From JABMRP01 sp964444795 (GTDB lineage: Bacteria; Planctomycetota; Planctomycetia; Pirellulales; Thermoguttaceae): 10,116 nucleotides of DNA. Location of the stretch: positions 1 to 10,116 of the forward strand of contig CAYUIQ010000291.1 in assembly GCA_964444795.1 (NCBI GenBank), read 5' to 3'. Shown piece by piece: positions 1-6,632 of this stretch. A model generated the notes under the pieces. It was not told the origin of the DNA. It saw nothing but the letters and a program-made list of their open reading frames with translations, and did not search any database. Position 1 is the first letter of the stretch, and each line of letters opens with the position of its first letter. Made by a program: the position numbers and the translations under genes.

Positions 1-71
1 TGGGGGCTCCCTGCTCGTTCCTCGCAGTCCGACCCCAGGCACCCCAATGCGACAGAAAGGATCTCCACGAA

Positions 72-713
72 ATGGCCACCCCCACCCGGAAGCCCCCCCT
101 ACGTCTGGCCGTGCTCATTTCCGGCAGCGGAACGACGCTGCTGAACATGATCCAGCGGATCGACGCCGGGACGCTCGACGTCGAGATTGTGCTGGCCGTG
201 GCCAATACGCCACGTGCGACGGGCTTGCAGCATGCCGATGCGGCGGGAATACCCTTTGCCGTGGTGGATCACACGCAGTTCGACTCCCGCGACGAATTCA
301 GCCGGGTCGTCTTCGATCAGTGTCGCACGGCCGGTGCCGAGGCGGTCGCCCTGGCCGGTTTTCTCCGCCAACTGACGATCCCCGACGACTTCCAGAACCG
401 CGTGCTCAACATCCACCCGGCGCTGATCCCCGCCTTCTGCGGCAAGGGATACTACGGGCACCACGTTCACGAGGCGGCGATCCACTACGGCGTGAAGGTC
501 AGCGGCTGCACGGTCCACTTCGTCGACAACGAGTACGACCACGGCCCGGTGATCCTGCAGAAGACCGTCCCCGTACACGATGACGACACGCCGGACGATC
601 TTGACCAGCGCGTTCGCGCGGCCGAACGGGAGGCATTTCCCGAGGCCCTGCAACTCTTGGCCACCGGACGTTTGGAAGTGTCGGACCGCCGTGTGCGCGT
701 TTTGCCCGAGTAG
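72..713 (+). CDS. purN: Phosphoribosylglycinamide formyltransferase (GAR transformylase)
   Basis: PurN transfers the formyl group of N10-formyltetrahydrofolate to glycinamide ribonucleotide, the third step of cytosolic de novo purine synthesis. The 213-residue product matches the usual length (E. coli about 212). An N-terminal phosphate-binding loop reads ISGSGTTLLNM (residues 16-26). The catalytic Asn-x-His is in NIHPALIP (N113, H115), and the catalytic Asp is D156 in VDNEYDHGPVILQ, aligning with E. coli N106, H108 and D144. The segment after the NIHP motif reads FCGKGYYGHHVHE, a variant of the enterobacterial form that I associate with planctomycete-type PurN. ATG at 72 is preceded by AAAGGA at 56-61, ten bases upstream, which supports this start. 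The stop codon directly abuts the stop of the convergent glycosyltransferase gene, with no intergenic base. No purine genes lie beside it. The identity is secure. Confidence 0.95.
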   Translation: MATPTRKPPLRLAVLISGSGTTLLNMIQRIDAGTLDVEIVLAVANTPRATGLQHADAAGIPFAVVDHTQFDSRDEFSRVVFDQCRTAGAEAVALAGFLRQLTIPDDFQNRVLNIHPALIPAFCGKGYYGHHVHEAAIHYGVKVSGCTVHFVDNEYDHGPVILQKTVPVHDDDTPDDLDQRVRAAEREAFPEALQLLATGRLEVSDRRVRVLPE

Positions 714-2261
714 TCAGACGCCCGAATCGGCCATCGGCTGGGCGATCGTCGTCGTCGGTACCGGCAGAGGAGGCGTAGCGACCGGCGGATCGACGCGTAG
801 AGTGCGGACGTCCGCTTCCGGCTTCTCTTGCCCGTCGGCGGCCAGCGCGCCGAGGTAGATTCGCACCTCGCCGTTGTTGGGTTCGAGTTCGTGCCACTGG
901 TTTAAGACGGGCATGGCGGCGGTGGTCTTGCCGCCGGAGAGCAACGCCACGGCCAGCCAACGGAGGCACATCGGATCGCGGCAGCCGGCATCGTACGCCG
1001 ATTGCAGACCCTCCAAGGCGGGCGTCCAATCGTCGGCCGTTGCCTGGCATGCGCCGCCAACCGCCCGGACCAGCAGGTCCCGCTCGTTGGCAGCCAACGT
1101 GAGCCCTTCGGCCGCGCGGCGCGCATCGTCTTGGCGGCCGTGTTTGACGTAGAGGTCGATCAATTGGCGTCGCAGGCGCGTCGAGTGTTCGAACCGGCCC
1201 AGCGCGTCTTCCAGAGTGGCCAACGCCTCGGCGTCTCGCTGCTGCAACTGGTGCGTCAGCCCGAGGCAGACGGCCGCAATCTCGCTGATCTCACATAAGT
1301 GCCACGTCTGAAGATCGACCTGCCCGTGTTCCACGGCCGCACTGAACGACCGTTCGGCCAGGTCCATTCGCTCTCGCGATTGCAGATAGTGGCCCATGGC
1401 GCAGAGCAGTTGGGCATCCAGCGGAAACACGTCCAGGGCCTCCAGGGCCACGGAAAGTTGCTCGTCGCATCGCGTTGCGTCGCCGTCCAACGCGGTCAGC
1501 AGGCCGTAGTAGGCCTCCAGCATGTCCGTCGATCCCGGCGAGCAGTTTCCCACGGCCTCGCGAAAAGCAGTCGCCGCCCGGGCGTTATCGCCGACGTCGA
1601 CGCACGCCTCGCCGTGGGCCAGCAAGAGCACCGGCTGCCAGCCCGTCTCGCTCACTTCTTGCGCCACCAGTTCAAGATTGCGACGTGCCCGGGCCGCTTT
1701 GAACTTGGAGTCGTTGTGTCGCGGATGGCGAACGATTCGGCCGGGCATGGCGTCGAGTTCCAGGCCGAGGGTCTCCATCGCCGCGGAGAGCGTCTCACGT
1801 ACACGACCGGTGAACCGCAATCCGTCGAGCTTCGGCATCAGCCGCGGCAGGGCAATTTGCTCGGCCGAGGCCGAGGGATCGATCGGCGGGACTTCGATCA
1901 TTAGGGCGTATACGCTCTTCGGGTCGGCCGGACCGTCGACAAACCGACGCAACTCACTGGCCGAGGCGGCCGTCAACTGCTCGCCGGCGTCGAGCCAGAG
2001 CACCCAGTCGGCGGTCACTCGATCCAGGCACGCATTGCGAGCGGCCGAAAAGTCGTCGCTCCAGGGGACCGTATGCACGGTGGCGCCGAAGCCTCGAGCA
2101 AGTTCAACGGTGCGGTCGGTCGAACCCGTGTCGAGAACCACGATTTCGTCGGCCAGTCGAGCAACGCTCTGCAGTGAGCCGGCCAACACGTCCTCTTCGT
2201 TGCGGACGATCATGGCCACGGCCAAACGTGGATTACCGCGGGAGTCGGTCGGGGCAGTCAT
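714..2261 (-). CDS. Family 2 glycosyltransferase with C-terminal TPR-like region
   Basis: The 515-residue protein starts with a GT-A fold nucleotide-sugar transferase domain (about 12-160). Its signatures are LAVAMIVRNEEDVLAGSL (13-30), LDTGSTDRT (43-51), FSAARNACL (71-79) and WVLWLDAGE (86-94). The segment PRLMPKLDGLRFTGRVRE (139-156) matches the 'RLFR...F.G.vHE' region of TPR-linked GT2 enzymes. The rest, to about residue 480, is alpha-helical with degenerate TPR-like repeats. A Pro/Thr-rich tail of about 35 residues closes it. No signal peptide or membrane span is seen, so it is probably cytosolic. The donor and acceptor cannot be read from the sequence; a role in surface glycan or protein glycosylation is only an inference from the family. 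The metal-binding DxD position reads Asp-Ala-Gly (91-93), not the common Asp-Ala-Asp. The start at 2261 is fixed by a strong Shine-Dalgarno sequence five bases upstream. Confidence 0.88.
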   Translation of the reverse strand: MTAPTDSRGNPRLAVAMIVRNEEDVLAGSLQSVARLADEIVVLDTGSTDRTVELARGFGATVHTVPWSDDFSAARNACLDRVTADWVLWLDAGEQLTAASASELRRFVDGPADPKSVYALMIEVPPIDPSASAEQIALPRLMPKLDGLRFTGRVRETLSAAMETLGLELDAMPGRIVRHPRHNDSKFKAARARRNLELVAQEVSETGWQPVLLLAHGEACVDVGDNARAATAFREAVGNCSPGSTDMLEAYYGLLTALDGDATRCDEQLSVALEALDVFPLDAQLLCAMGHYLQSRERMDLAERSFSAAVEHGQVDLQTWHLCEISEIAAVCLGLTHQLQQRDAEALATLEDALGRFEHSTRLRRQLIDLYVKHGRQDDARRAAEGLTLAANERDLLVRAVGGACQATADDWTPALEGLQSAYDAGCRDPMCLRWLAVALLSGGKTTAAMPVLNQWHELEPNNGEVRIYLGALAADGQEKPEADVRTLRVDPPVATPPLPVPTTTIAQPMADSGV

Positions 2262-2266
2262 CGGAT

Positions 2267-2272
2267 CTCCTT
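2267..2272 (-). promoter_or_regulatory. Shine-Dalgarno of the glycosyltransferase gene
   Basis: Read on the minus strand, AAGGAG lies five bases before the ATG at 2261. It is one of only two strong Shine-Dalgarno sequences among the minus-strand genes here (the other belongs to murE). It decides the start against longer alternatives upstream. Confidence 0.8.
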
Positions 2273-2367
2273 ATCACCCAAAACGGGTGTTTCGCGCTGG
2301 TTACCCGGCATGGGGGTTACGCGTGACGATTGGTCTACGGTGGGGCAGAATACGGAAACGGCCGCGG

Positions 2368-2396
2368 AGTGTAACCCGATCGGGCGATTGGATAAA
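2368..2396 (-). promoter_or_regulatory. Candidate promoter for the glycosyltransferase gene, with a palindrome in the spacer
   Basis: On the minus strand TTTATC (2396-2391) and TACACT (2373-2368) are 17 bases apart, giving about 3/6 and 4/6 matches to the sigma70 -35 and -10 boxes. The spacer contains the perfect 10-base palindrome CCCGATCGGG (2375-2384), a position where a repressor or activator dimer could act. The implied leader is about 100 bases. The -35 match is weak, so this is only a candidate. Confidence 0.3.
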
Positions 2397-2564
2397 GGCC
2401 GATTTTCGGCCGTTCTGGCGAATTTCGTCGGGGCGTGAGTTCGCGATGGACTGCGACAGAGCGGCATAACATGTGTCTACGGCATGTGTTACGTCGACGG
2501 AAATTCCGCCCAAGCAATCGTGCCCGGGCCGGTCGGTTTGAAATCGCTGGGCGACGAGGGGATT

Positions 2565-2630
2565 CTGTACGATGGGCTTCCTAGCTCGTCGATAATCCCG
2601 GATCGACGGGCTGGGAAGCCCATCGTACAG
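2565..2630. repeat. 66-base palindromic element (long hairpin, REP/MITE-like)
   Basis: The outer arms are a perfect 17-base inverted repeat: CTGTACGATGGGCTTCC (2565-2581) and GGAAGCCCATCGTACAG (2614-2630). The inner arms TAGCTCGTCGAT (2582-2593) and ATCGACGGGCTG (2602-2613) pair at 10 of 12 positions. The two differences are T opposite G, which still pair as wobbles if transcribed in the plus sense. The loop is AATCCCGG (2594-2601), giving a 29-base-pair stem in all. No T-tract follows, so it does not look like a simple intrinsic terminator. Its form resembles dispersed palindromic elements that I associate with planctomycete genomes. It lies 34 bases before the GIDE-LemA start. Confidence 0.85.
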
Positions 2631-2664
2631 GCCGGGTTGCGATACGGCTTATGCCGGGCGTAAG

Positions 2665-3951
2665 ATGGAGCCCATGATCAATGTTCTTCTGGCCATGGAC
2701 TCCACCAACAGCGGGTTCGATCCGCTGATCGTCGTCTGGATTGCCGGCGGCCTGTTCTTGCTGGTGGCCCTGTTGTTACGCTGGTTGGCGCGACGGGCGG
2801 CGGCCCGGCTCTACATTCTCGGCAAAGCCACGCCCATGTCGCTGGCGTTGGTCAATGTGCGCGACGACGTCTGGTTGCGCGGCACGGCCCGTTGCGAGCA
2901 ACCTTGCTCGGTGCCTTTCTTCGACCGGCAATGCCTCTTCTTTGCCTACAAGCTGGAAGAGCGCGTGCGGAAAACGCGGAGAGACTCCAAGGGCAAGACG
3001 AAAACTTCCTACCACTGGAAAACGCGCGAGTCGGACTCGGCGTCGGCGCCCTTCTGGCTCGTCGAGGGCGAGCGGAGTATCGCCGTCGACCATGCCGCCG
3101 CGAGCTTCGAGGGACTGGAATCGACCACCCACCGGGCAGGTTCGTGGCGGCATTCGGCCCGCTTTCTTCCTTACCCGGGCGAGATCACGGCCGTCGGAAC
3201 CGTCGGCGAAAAGCGGGCGATTCTCGAACCCCATGCCAACATCCCCCTGATCGTCATGCGGCAAACCCGCGATCAGTATCTCCAGACCGCTTACAAGGCA
3301 CAGCGATGGAAAGCCCGCGCCGGGTTCGTGTTGCTGTGGCTGGGGCTCTGCGCGTTGGCCGCCGCGCTGTCGATCGGCACGGGATGGCCACTGCCGCGCA
3401 CACCGAGCGAGCCGTTCCCCATGGCCGACATGTTCGCCGGCCTGCTTGCCGGCTCGGCCCTCTTCGTGCCGCTGTCGTTGATTTCGGTTTTCAACACGCT
3501 GATCGCCCGCCGCAACCGCGTGGAAAACGCCTGGCATCAACTCGACGTCGATCTGAAACACCGCTACGACTTAATCCCCCGGCTGGTCGACGTGGCGGGG
3601 GGCTACATGACCCACGAGAAACAGGCGCTAGAGCGTATCGCCGCCCTGCGAAGCGAGGCGATTTCTGGTGGGCGCGACGCACGGATCGGCACCGAAGGCG
3701 CGATGGCCGGGCAACTCGCGACGATCATTGCCGTGGCCGAGGACTACCCCGAACTCGATGCCCAGCCCATGCTGGCCAAGGTCCATCGCGAGTTGGTTGC
3801 CATCGAGGAGAAGATCGCCCACGGCCGCAATACGTACTGCAATGCGGTGGAAACGTACAACAACGTGGTCGAGCAGTTTCCCACGTCGGTGGTCGCCGGG
3901 GCGTTTGGTTTCGGGCATAAGGCAGCCATCTCGCTGGGGGCGTCCTCGTGA
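2665..3951 (+). CDS. GIDE domain-LemA domain membrane protein
   Basis: The 428-residue product has four parts. First is an N-terminal membrane span (about 21-41, LIVVWIAGGLFLLVALLLRW). Next is a GIDE-type domain, as in the mitochondrial E3 ligase MUL1/GIDE (about 52-200). It contains the pattern VRGTARCEQP-like LRGTARCEQP (71-80), PFFDRQCLFFAYKLEE (84-99), a basic KTRRDSKGKTKT stretch (103-114) and FWLVEGERSIAVD (130-142). Two more spans follow (about 218-238 and 255-277). Last is a LemA domain (about 276-420) with FNTLIARRNRVENAWHQLDV (276-295), RYDLIPRLVD, AEDYPEL and YNNVVEQFPTSVVAGAFGF (398-416). No RING domain is present, so ubiquitin-ligase activity is not expected. LemA proteins are helical membrane-linked proteins of unsettled function. 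ATG at 2665 has no clear Shine-Dalgarno; ATG at 2674 or 2695 would also keep the first span. It converges on murG with a 31-base gap. Confidence 0.85.
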   Translation: MEPMINVLLAMDSTNSGFDPLIVVWIAGGLFLLVALLLRWLARRAAARLYILGKATPMSLALVNVRDDVWLRGTARCEQPCSVPFFDRQCLFFAYKLEERVRKTRRDSKGKTKTSYHWKTRESDSASAPFWLVEGERSIAVDHAAASFEGLESTTHRAGSWRHSARFLPYPGEITAVGTVGEKRAILEPHANIPLIVMRQTRDQYLQTAYKAQRWKARAGFVLLWLGLCALAAALSIGTGWPLPRTPSEPFPMADMFAGLLAGSALFVPLSLISVFNTLIARRNRVENAWHQLDVDLKHRYDLIPRLVDVAGGYMTHEKQALERIAALRSEAISGGRDARIGTEGAMAGQLATIIAVAEDYPELDAQPMLAKVHRELVAIEEKIAHGRNTYCNAVETYNNVVEQFPTSVVAGAFGFGHKAAISLGASS

Positions 3952-3982
3952 CAACGCTTCCGCGTCGTCACGAAGGGACGCC

Positions 3983-5146
3983 CTATGCCGCCTCGGGGCG
4001 CGACTCGGTGGGGGTCTCCGTGACGGTCGGAGTTAGCAGCCCGGCCACCAACGCGGCCACTTCACTTGTGGCAGCCGGTCGGGTGAGCCCCCGCATGGCC
4101 AGCGACATCGTCTTGCGTCGTCCGGCGCCTGAGAGAAGCGGCTCCAGAGTGGCCGACAATCGCTGGTGCAGCGGAACCGTCGACCGCCGGGGATCGACCA
4201 CCACGCATCCGCCCACGTCGTCGGCCACCTCGGCATTGCGCCGCTGATGGTCGTCGGTGGCGTGTGGATAGGGGACCAACACGGCCGGCACGCCGGTGGC
4301 CGACAGTTCGGCCAGGGTGGTGCCACCAGCCCGGCAAACGGCCAGATCGGTTCGGGCCATGACGTGGGCGACGTCGGGGAAAAACGGCACGACCTTGGCC
4401 GAGAGGTCCAATTGGTCGTAGAGCCGTTGTGTGGCGGTGACGTGCGACTCGCCCGATTGGTGTAGAATCCGCCAATTGCCCAGCAATCGTTGCACGCGGT
4501 GCAGGGCGTGGGGGAGTTCTTCGTTGAGCGATTGCGCACCGGCACTTCCGCCAAGCACCAGCAGATGCCGTTGGGGAAGCTTGCAGATCGGTCCCGGCGA
4601 CGAAACCGCGCCGGCCGCGTCGACGAACGCTTGGCGAAGCGGATTTCCCGTAACCCGGACCTTGCACTGCCCCGGCAGATACGTGCCGGTCGCCTCGTAG
4701 GCAACGCACACACAAGTGGCCGCTTTGGCAAACCAACGGGTGGCGCGTCCGGGCACGACGTTCTGCTCCAAGAGCACCAGGGGGATGCCACACCGCACCG
4801 CGGCCCGAGCCATCGGCGCGCTGGCAAAACCGCCCAAACCGACCACCGCGTCCACCCGTTCCTGTCGCAACAGTTGCCGGGCCTCGCGGTAGCCGGCGAT
4901 GTTGTCGGCGAGGAAGGAAAACAGGTCGCGCAGCCGGCGTGGCAACGCGCGGCAGCGCAGCGCGACGTACTCGAATCCGGCAGCCGCCACGTGCTGCCAT
5001 TCGAATTGCTTGCCGCTGCCGGCAAAGGTGATTTTGATTCCCGGCACGTCGCGATCCAACTGCTCGGCCACGGCCAGCCCGGGAAACAGATGCCCGGCGG
5101 TGCCGCCTCCGGTCAGAACGACATGGGGTGCTTGAGAATTTCGCAT
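3983..5146 (-). CDS. murG: UDP-GlcNAc:undecaprenyl-PP-MurNAc-pentapeptide GlcNAc transferase (lipid II synthesis)
   Basis: MurG, a GT28/GT-B enzyme on the inner face of the cytoplasmic membrane, adds GlcNAc to lipid I to make lipid II. The 387-residue product shows the N-terminal G-loop GGGTAGHLFP (13-22, with H19), the second glycine loop GGFASAP (105-111) and EQN (127-129). The C-terminal donor domain has the glycine loop GGSAGAQSLN (199-208), QSGE (230-233), CRAGGTTLAEL (271-281, with E280 at the position of the UDP-GlcNAc ribose contact) and PYPHATDDHQ (292-301). It is about 30 residues longer than E. coli MurG, mostly as a C-terminal tail. It is the last gene of the cluster and starts 16 bases after the mraY stop, with no Shine-Dalgarno in that gap, so it probably depends on coupling to mraY. 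No terminator is evident in the 31 bases between it and the convergent GIDE-LemA gene. Confidence 0.95.
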   Translation of the reverse strand: MRNSQAPHVVLTGGGTAGHLFPGLAVAEQLDRDVPGIKITFAGSGKQFEWQHVAAAGFEYVALRCRALPRRLRDLFSFLADNIAGYREARQLLRQERVDAVVGLGGFASAPMARAAVRCGIPLVLLEQNVVPGRATRWFAKAATCVCVAYEATGTYLPGQCKVRVTGNPLRQAFVDAAGAVSSPGPICKLPQRHLLVLGGSAGAQSLNEELPHALHRVQRLLGNWRILHQSGESHVTATQRLYDQLDLSAKVVPFFPDVAHVMARTDLAVCRAGGTTLAELSATGVPAVLVPYPHATDDHQRRNAEVADDVGGCVVVDPRRSTVPLHQRLSATLEPLLSGAGRRKTMSLAMRGLTRPAATSEVAALVAGLLTPTVTETPTESRPEAA

Positions 5147-5162
5147 GGAATTCGGTTCACGT

Positions 5163-6335
5163 TTATGGATGAGTATCGTCCTGCGCGGCGGTTCGCACGA
5201 CGGTTGCGGTCGATCGGTCCGGCGAGGTGTCTTCTCGGACCCCTAACTTCAGCGCTGCCAGGCCGGCCACGGCGCAGAGCGCCGAGGCAATCCAGAATCG
5301 GACGACGATCTTTGTTTCCGGCCAGCCCAAAAACTGAAAATGATGGTGCAGCGGCGCGCAAAGAAACACGCGCCGGCGGCGCCATTTGTAGTATCCCACC
5401 TGAATGATGACGCTGGCCGCTTCGGCGACGAACACACCGCCGGCAACGAGCAGCAACAGTTCGCCCCGAGCCACGACGGCCAACAACCCGAGCAATCCGC
5501 CCAAGGCCAGCGAGCCCGTATCGCCCATGAACACCTGGGCCGGATGACAGTTGAACCAGAGAAATCCGAGCAGGCTGCCGATCATCGCGGCGGCCACGAC
5601 CGTCATCTCACCCGCGCCGCTTACGTAGGGGATATTGAGATACCCGGCCCACTCGACGTGCCCGGCGACATAGGTTAGCGTGGCCATGGCTCCGGTGGTG
5701 AAGATCAGGCATCCGGCGGCCAATCCATCGAGCCCGTCGGCCAGATTGACCGCGTTGGAGGCCCCGACGATGACCAGCACGGCCAGCGGGACAAACGCCG
5801 CTCCGACGGCGATCCCCCCAACGCCGGGTACGATCAGTTTCGCTCCGCCGGGTGTTTGCGAGTGAATCCACGCCAGTGGGGCGACCGCCACCAGGGCGAC
5901 GGCAATTTGGCCGGCCAGTTTGGCTCGCGCGGAGATCCCTCGGCCACCGGCCAATTTGGTCAGGTCGTCGACGGCTCCCAATAGACCCATCCCGAGGACC
6001 AGCACAATGGCCGTTTGCACGTAGGCGTTTCCCAGATCGCCCAGCAGAAGGATTCCGCCGACCAGTCCGGCCACGATGAACAGCCCGCCCATCGTCGGAG
6101 TGGCGTCTTTATGACGGTGGAGCCGGCGAATGTGGTCCGAGTCGCTGACCACGGGCTCGCGATACCGGGATCGCAACCAGGCGATCATTCGGGGGCCCAG
6201 CGCCAGGGCCAGCGCGAAGCTGATCATTGCCGCGACCGAAGCGCGCCAGGTGATCTTCTCCATCGCGGCGCTGACCGCCGCCGGAAACCCGTCGTACCCG
6301 GCCCGCGCCAGGCGATCCAACAGCCAGTGTAGCAT
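5163..6335 (-). CDS. mraY: Phospho-N-acetylmuramoyl-pentapeptide transferase
   Basis: MraY transfers phospho-MurNAc-pentapeptide from UDP to undecaprenyl phosphate, making lipid I in the cytoplasmic membrane. The 390-residue product has about ten hydrophobic spans. Family motifs are HKDATPTMGG (75-84), the paired aspartates D123-D124 in GAVDDLTKL, NAVNLADGLDGLA (194-206), the catalytic-region Asp in MGDTGSLALGG (270-280), and APLHHHFQFLGWPETKIVVRFW (327-348) with the triple histidine at 330-332. It is about 30 residues longer than the E. coli enzyme, with a hydrophilic C-terminal tail (about 366-390). The ATG at 6335 starts a typical MraY N-terminus (MLHWLLDRL), although no Shine-Dalgarno is seen. 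The four 15-base tandem repeats end 13 bases upstream. murG follows directly; ftsW and murD, often nearby in other dcw clusters, are not here. Confidence 0.95.
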   Translation of the reverse strand: MLHWLLDRLARAGYDGFPAAVSAAMEKITWRASVAAMISFALALALGPRMIAWLRSRYREPVVSDSDHIRRLHRHKDATPTMGGLFIVAGLVGGILLLGDLGNAYVQTAIVLVLGMGLLGAVDDLTKLAGGRGISARAKLAGQIAVALVAVAPLAWIHSQTPGGAKLIVPGVGGIAVGAAFVPLAVLVIVGASNAVNLADGLDGLAAGCLIFTTGAMATLTYVAGHVEWAGYLNIPYVSGAGEMTVVAAAMIGSLLGFLWFNCHPAQVFMGDTGSLALGGLLGLLAVVARGELLLLVAGGVFVAEAASVIIQVGYYKWRRRRVFLCAPLHHHFQFLGWPETKIVVRFWIASALCAVAGLAALKLGVREDTSPDRSTATVVRTAAQDDTHP

Positions 6336-6348
6336 TTGACCCGGTGCC

Positions 6349-6408
6349 CCCGTGAAGAGCGTGCCCGTGAAAAGCGCGCCCGCGGAAAACGGGCCCGTGG
6401 AAGACGGG
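6349..6408. repeat. Four tandem 15-base units just upstream of mraY
   Basis: The plus-strand units are CCCGTGAAGAGCGTG (6349-6363), CCCGTGAAAAGCGCG (6364-6378), CCCGCGGAAAACGGG (6379-6393) and CCCGTGGAAGACGGG (6394-6408). The last two are inverted repeats in themselves. On the minus strand, the mRNA sense for mraY, they give two successive 15-base hairpins with TTCC-containing loops; with flanking GG/CC the first has a 7-base stem. The array ends 13 bases before the mraY ATG, so it lies in the mraY leader or in the murF-mraY transcript. Confidence 0.8.
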
Positions 6409-6512
6409 CCACTGGTGTATCCCTGAGCAGCCGGAGCGACGCATAACGCCGCCCCGGCGCTCAGTCTGAAGCCCCATCGTGAAGCACTCGCCGAAACGGC
6501 TGACCCAAGAGC

Positions 6513-6541
6513 CGTATACTCCCGGCGAGATCAAGCTCCAA
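6513..6541 (-). promoter_or_regulatory. Candidate internal promoter for mraY-murG
   Basis: On the minus strand TTGGAG (6541-6536) and TATACG (6518-6513) are 17 bases apart, giving 3/6 and 4/6 matches to sigma70 boxes. This would give a leader of about 170 bases that includes the tandem repeats. The -10 lies in the palindrome GTATAC, so the plus strand also reads TATACT (6515-6520). The score is weak; the 297-base gap in an otherwise tight cluster is the main reason to suspect a promoter here. Confidence 0.25.
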
Positions 6542-6557
6542 CCCAAGGAGGGAGGGT

Positions 6558-6585
6558 TGTGTCGCGTTCCCGCAAACTCGACACA
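6558..6585. repeat. Inverted repeat 48 bases after the murF stop
   Basis: TGTGTCG (6558-6564) pairs perfectly with CGACACA (6579-6585), and an inner GTT/AAC (6566-6568 and 6575-6577) extends the stem past one mismatch around a six-base loop. In the murF transcript it would fold soon after the stop codon. No T-run follows, so it is not a standard intrinsic terminator. It could slow transcription or protect the murF mRNA end; that is inference. Confidence 0.5.
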
Positions 6586-6632
6586 GTCGATGGGACTCCT
6601 CGCTGTTTCGTGTTGATGGTCGTGTTCGGATT

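Larger units (their letters stand above)
2262..2664. other. 403-base divergent intergenic region
   Basis: This gap separates the divergent glycosyltransferase and GIDE-LemA genes. It holds the glycosyltransferase Shine-Dalgarno and candidate promoter, the 66-base hairpin at 2565-2630, and a weak imperfect repeat around 2463-2493 (CGGCATAACATGTGT followed by CGGCATGTGTTACG). The short open frames here overlap one another or run into the glycosyltransferase gene and show no protein-family signature, so I call no gene. Confidence 0.6.
6336..6632. other. 297-base murF-mraY intergenic region
   Basis: This is the only large gap in the mur cluster. It holds the inverted repeat after murF, a possible promoter and the 15-base tandem array. 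A minus-strand frame from ATG at 6477 runs through the repeats and into mraY in the wrong frame; I do not call it a gene. A short plus-strand frame from GTG at 6559 has a good Shine-Dalgarno and is discussed as a finding. Nothing resembles murD or ftsW. Confidence 0.6.

Noticed and set aside
2262..2467. Small minus-strand frames upstream of the glycosyltransferase (69-70 codons)
   Set aside because: They overlap each other in different frames, lack Shine-Dalgarno sequences, show no recognisable features, and one runs into the glycosyltransferase start.
1522..2469. 315-codon plus-strand open frame opposite the glycosyltransferase
   Set aside because: It is antisense to a gene with clear family motifs. 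Long antisense frames are expected in GC-rich DNA, and the translation is low-complexity Ser/Arg-rich.
3962..3981. GCGTC...GACGC inverted repeat between the GIDE-LemA gene and murG as a bidirectional terminator
   Set aside because: The stem has only five base pairs with a ten-base loop and no T-tract on either strand.
4490..5407. Long plus-strand frame opposite murG and mraY
   Set aside because: It is antisense to two intact, recognised genes and has no family signature.
6109..6477. Minus-strand frame from ATG at 6477 through the 15-base repeats (PVFHG, PVFRG, RAFHG, HALHG) into mraY
   Set aside because: It overlaps the start of mraY in a different frame for over 200 bases, has no Shine-Dalgarno, and its downstream part is plainly a shadow of mraY.
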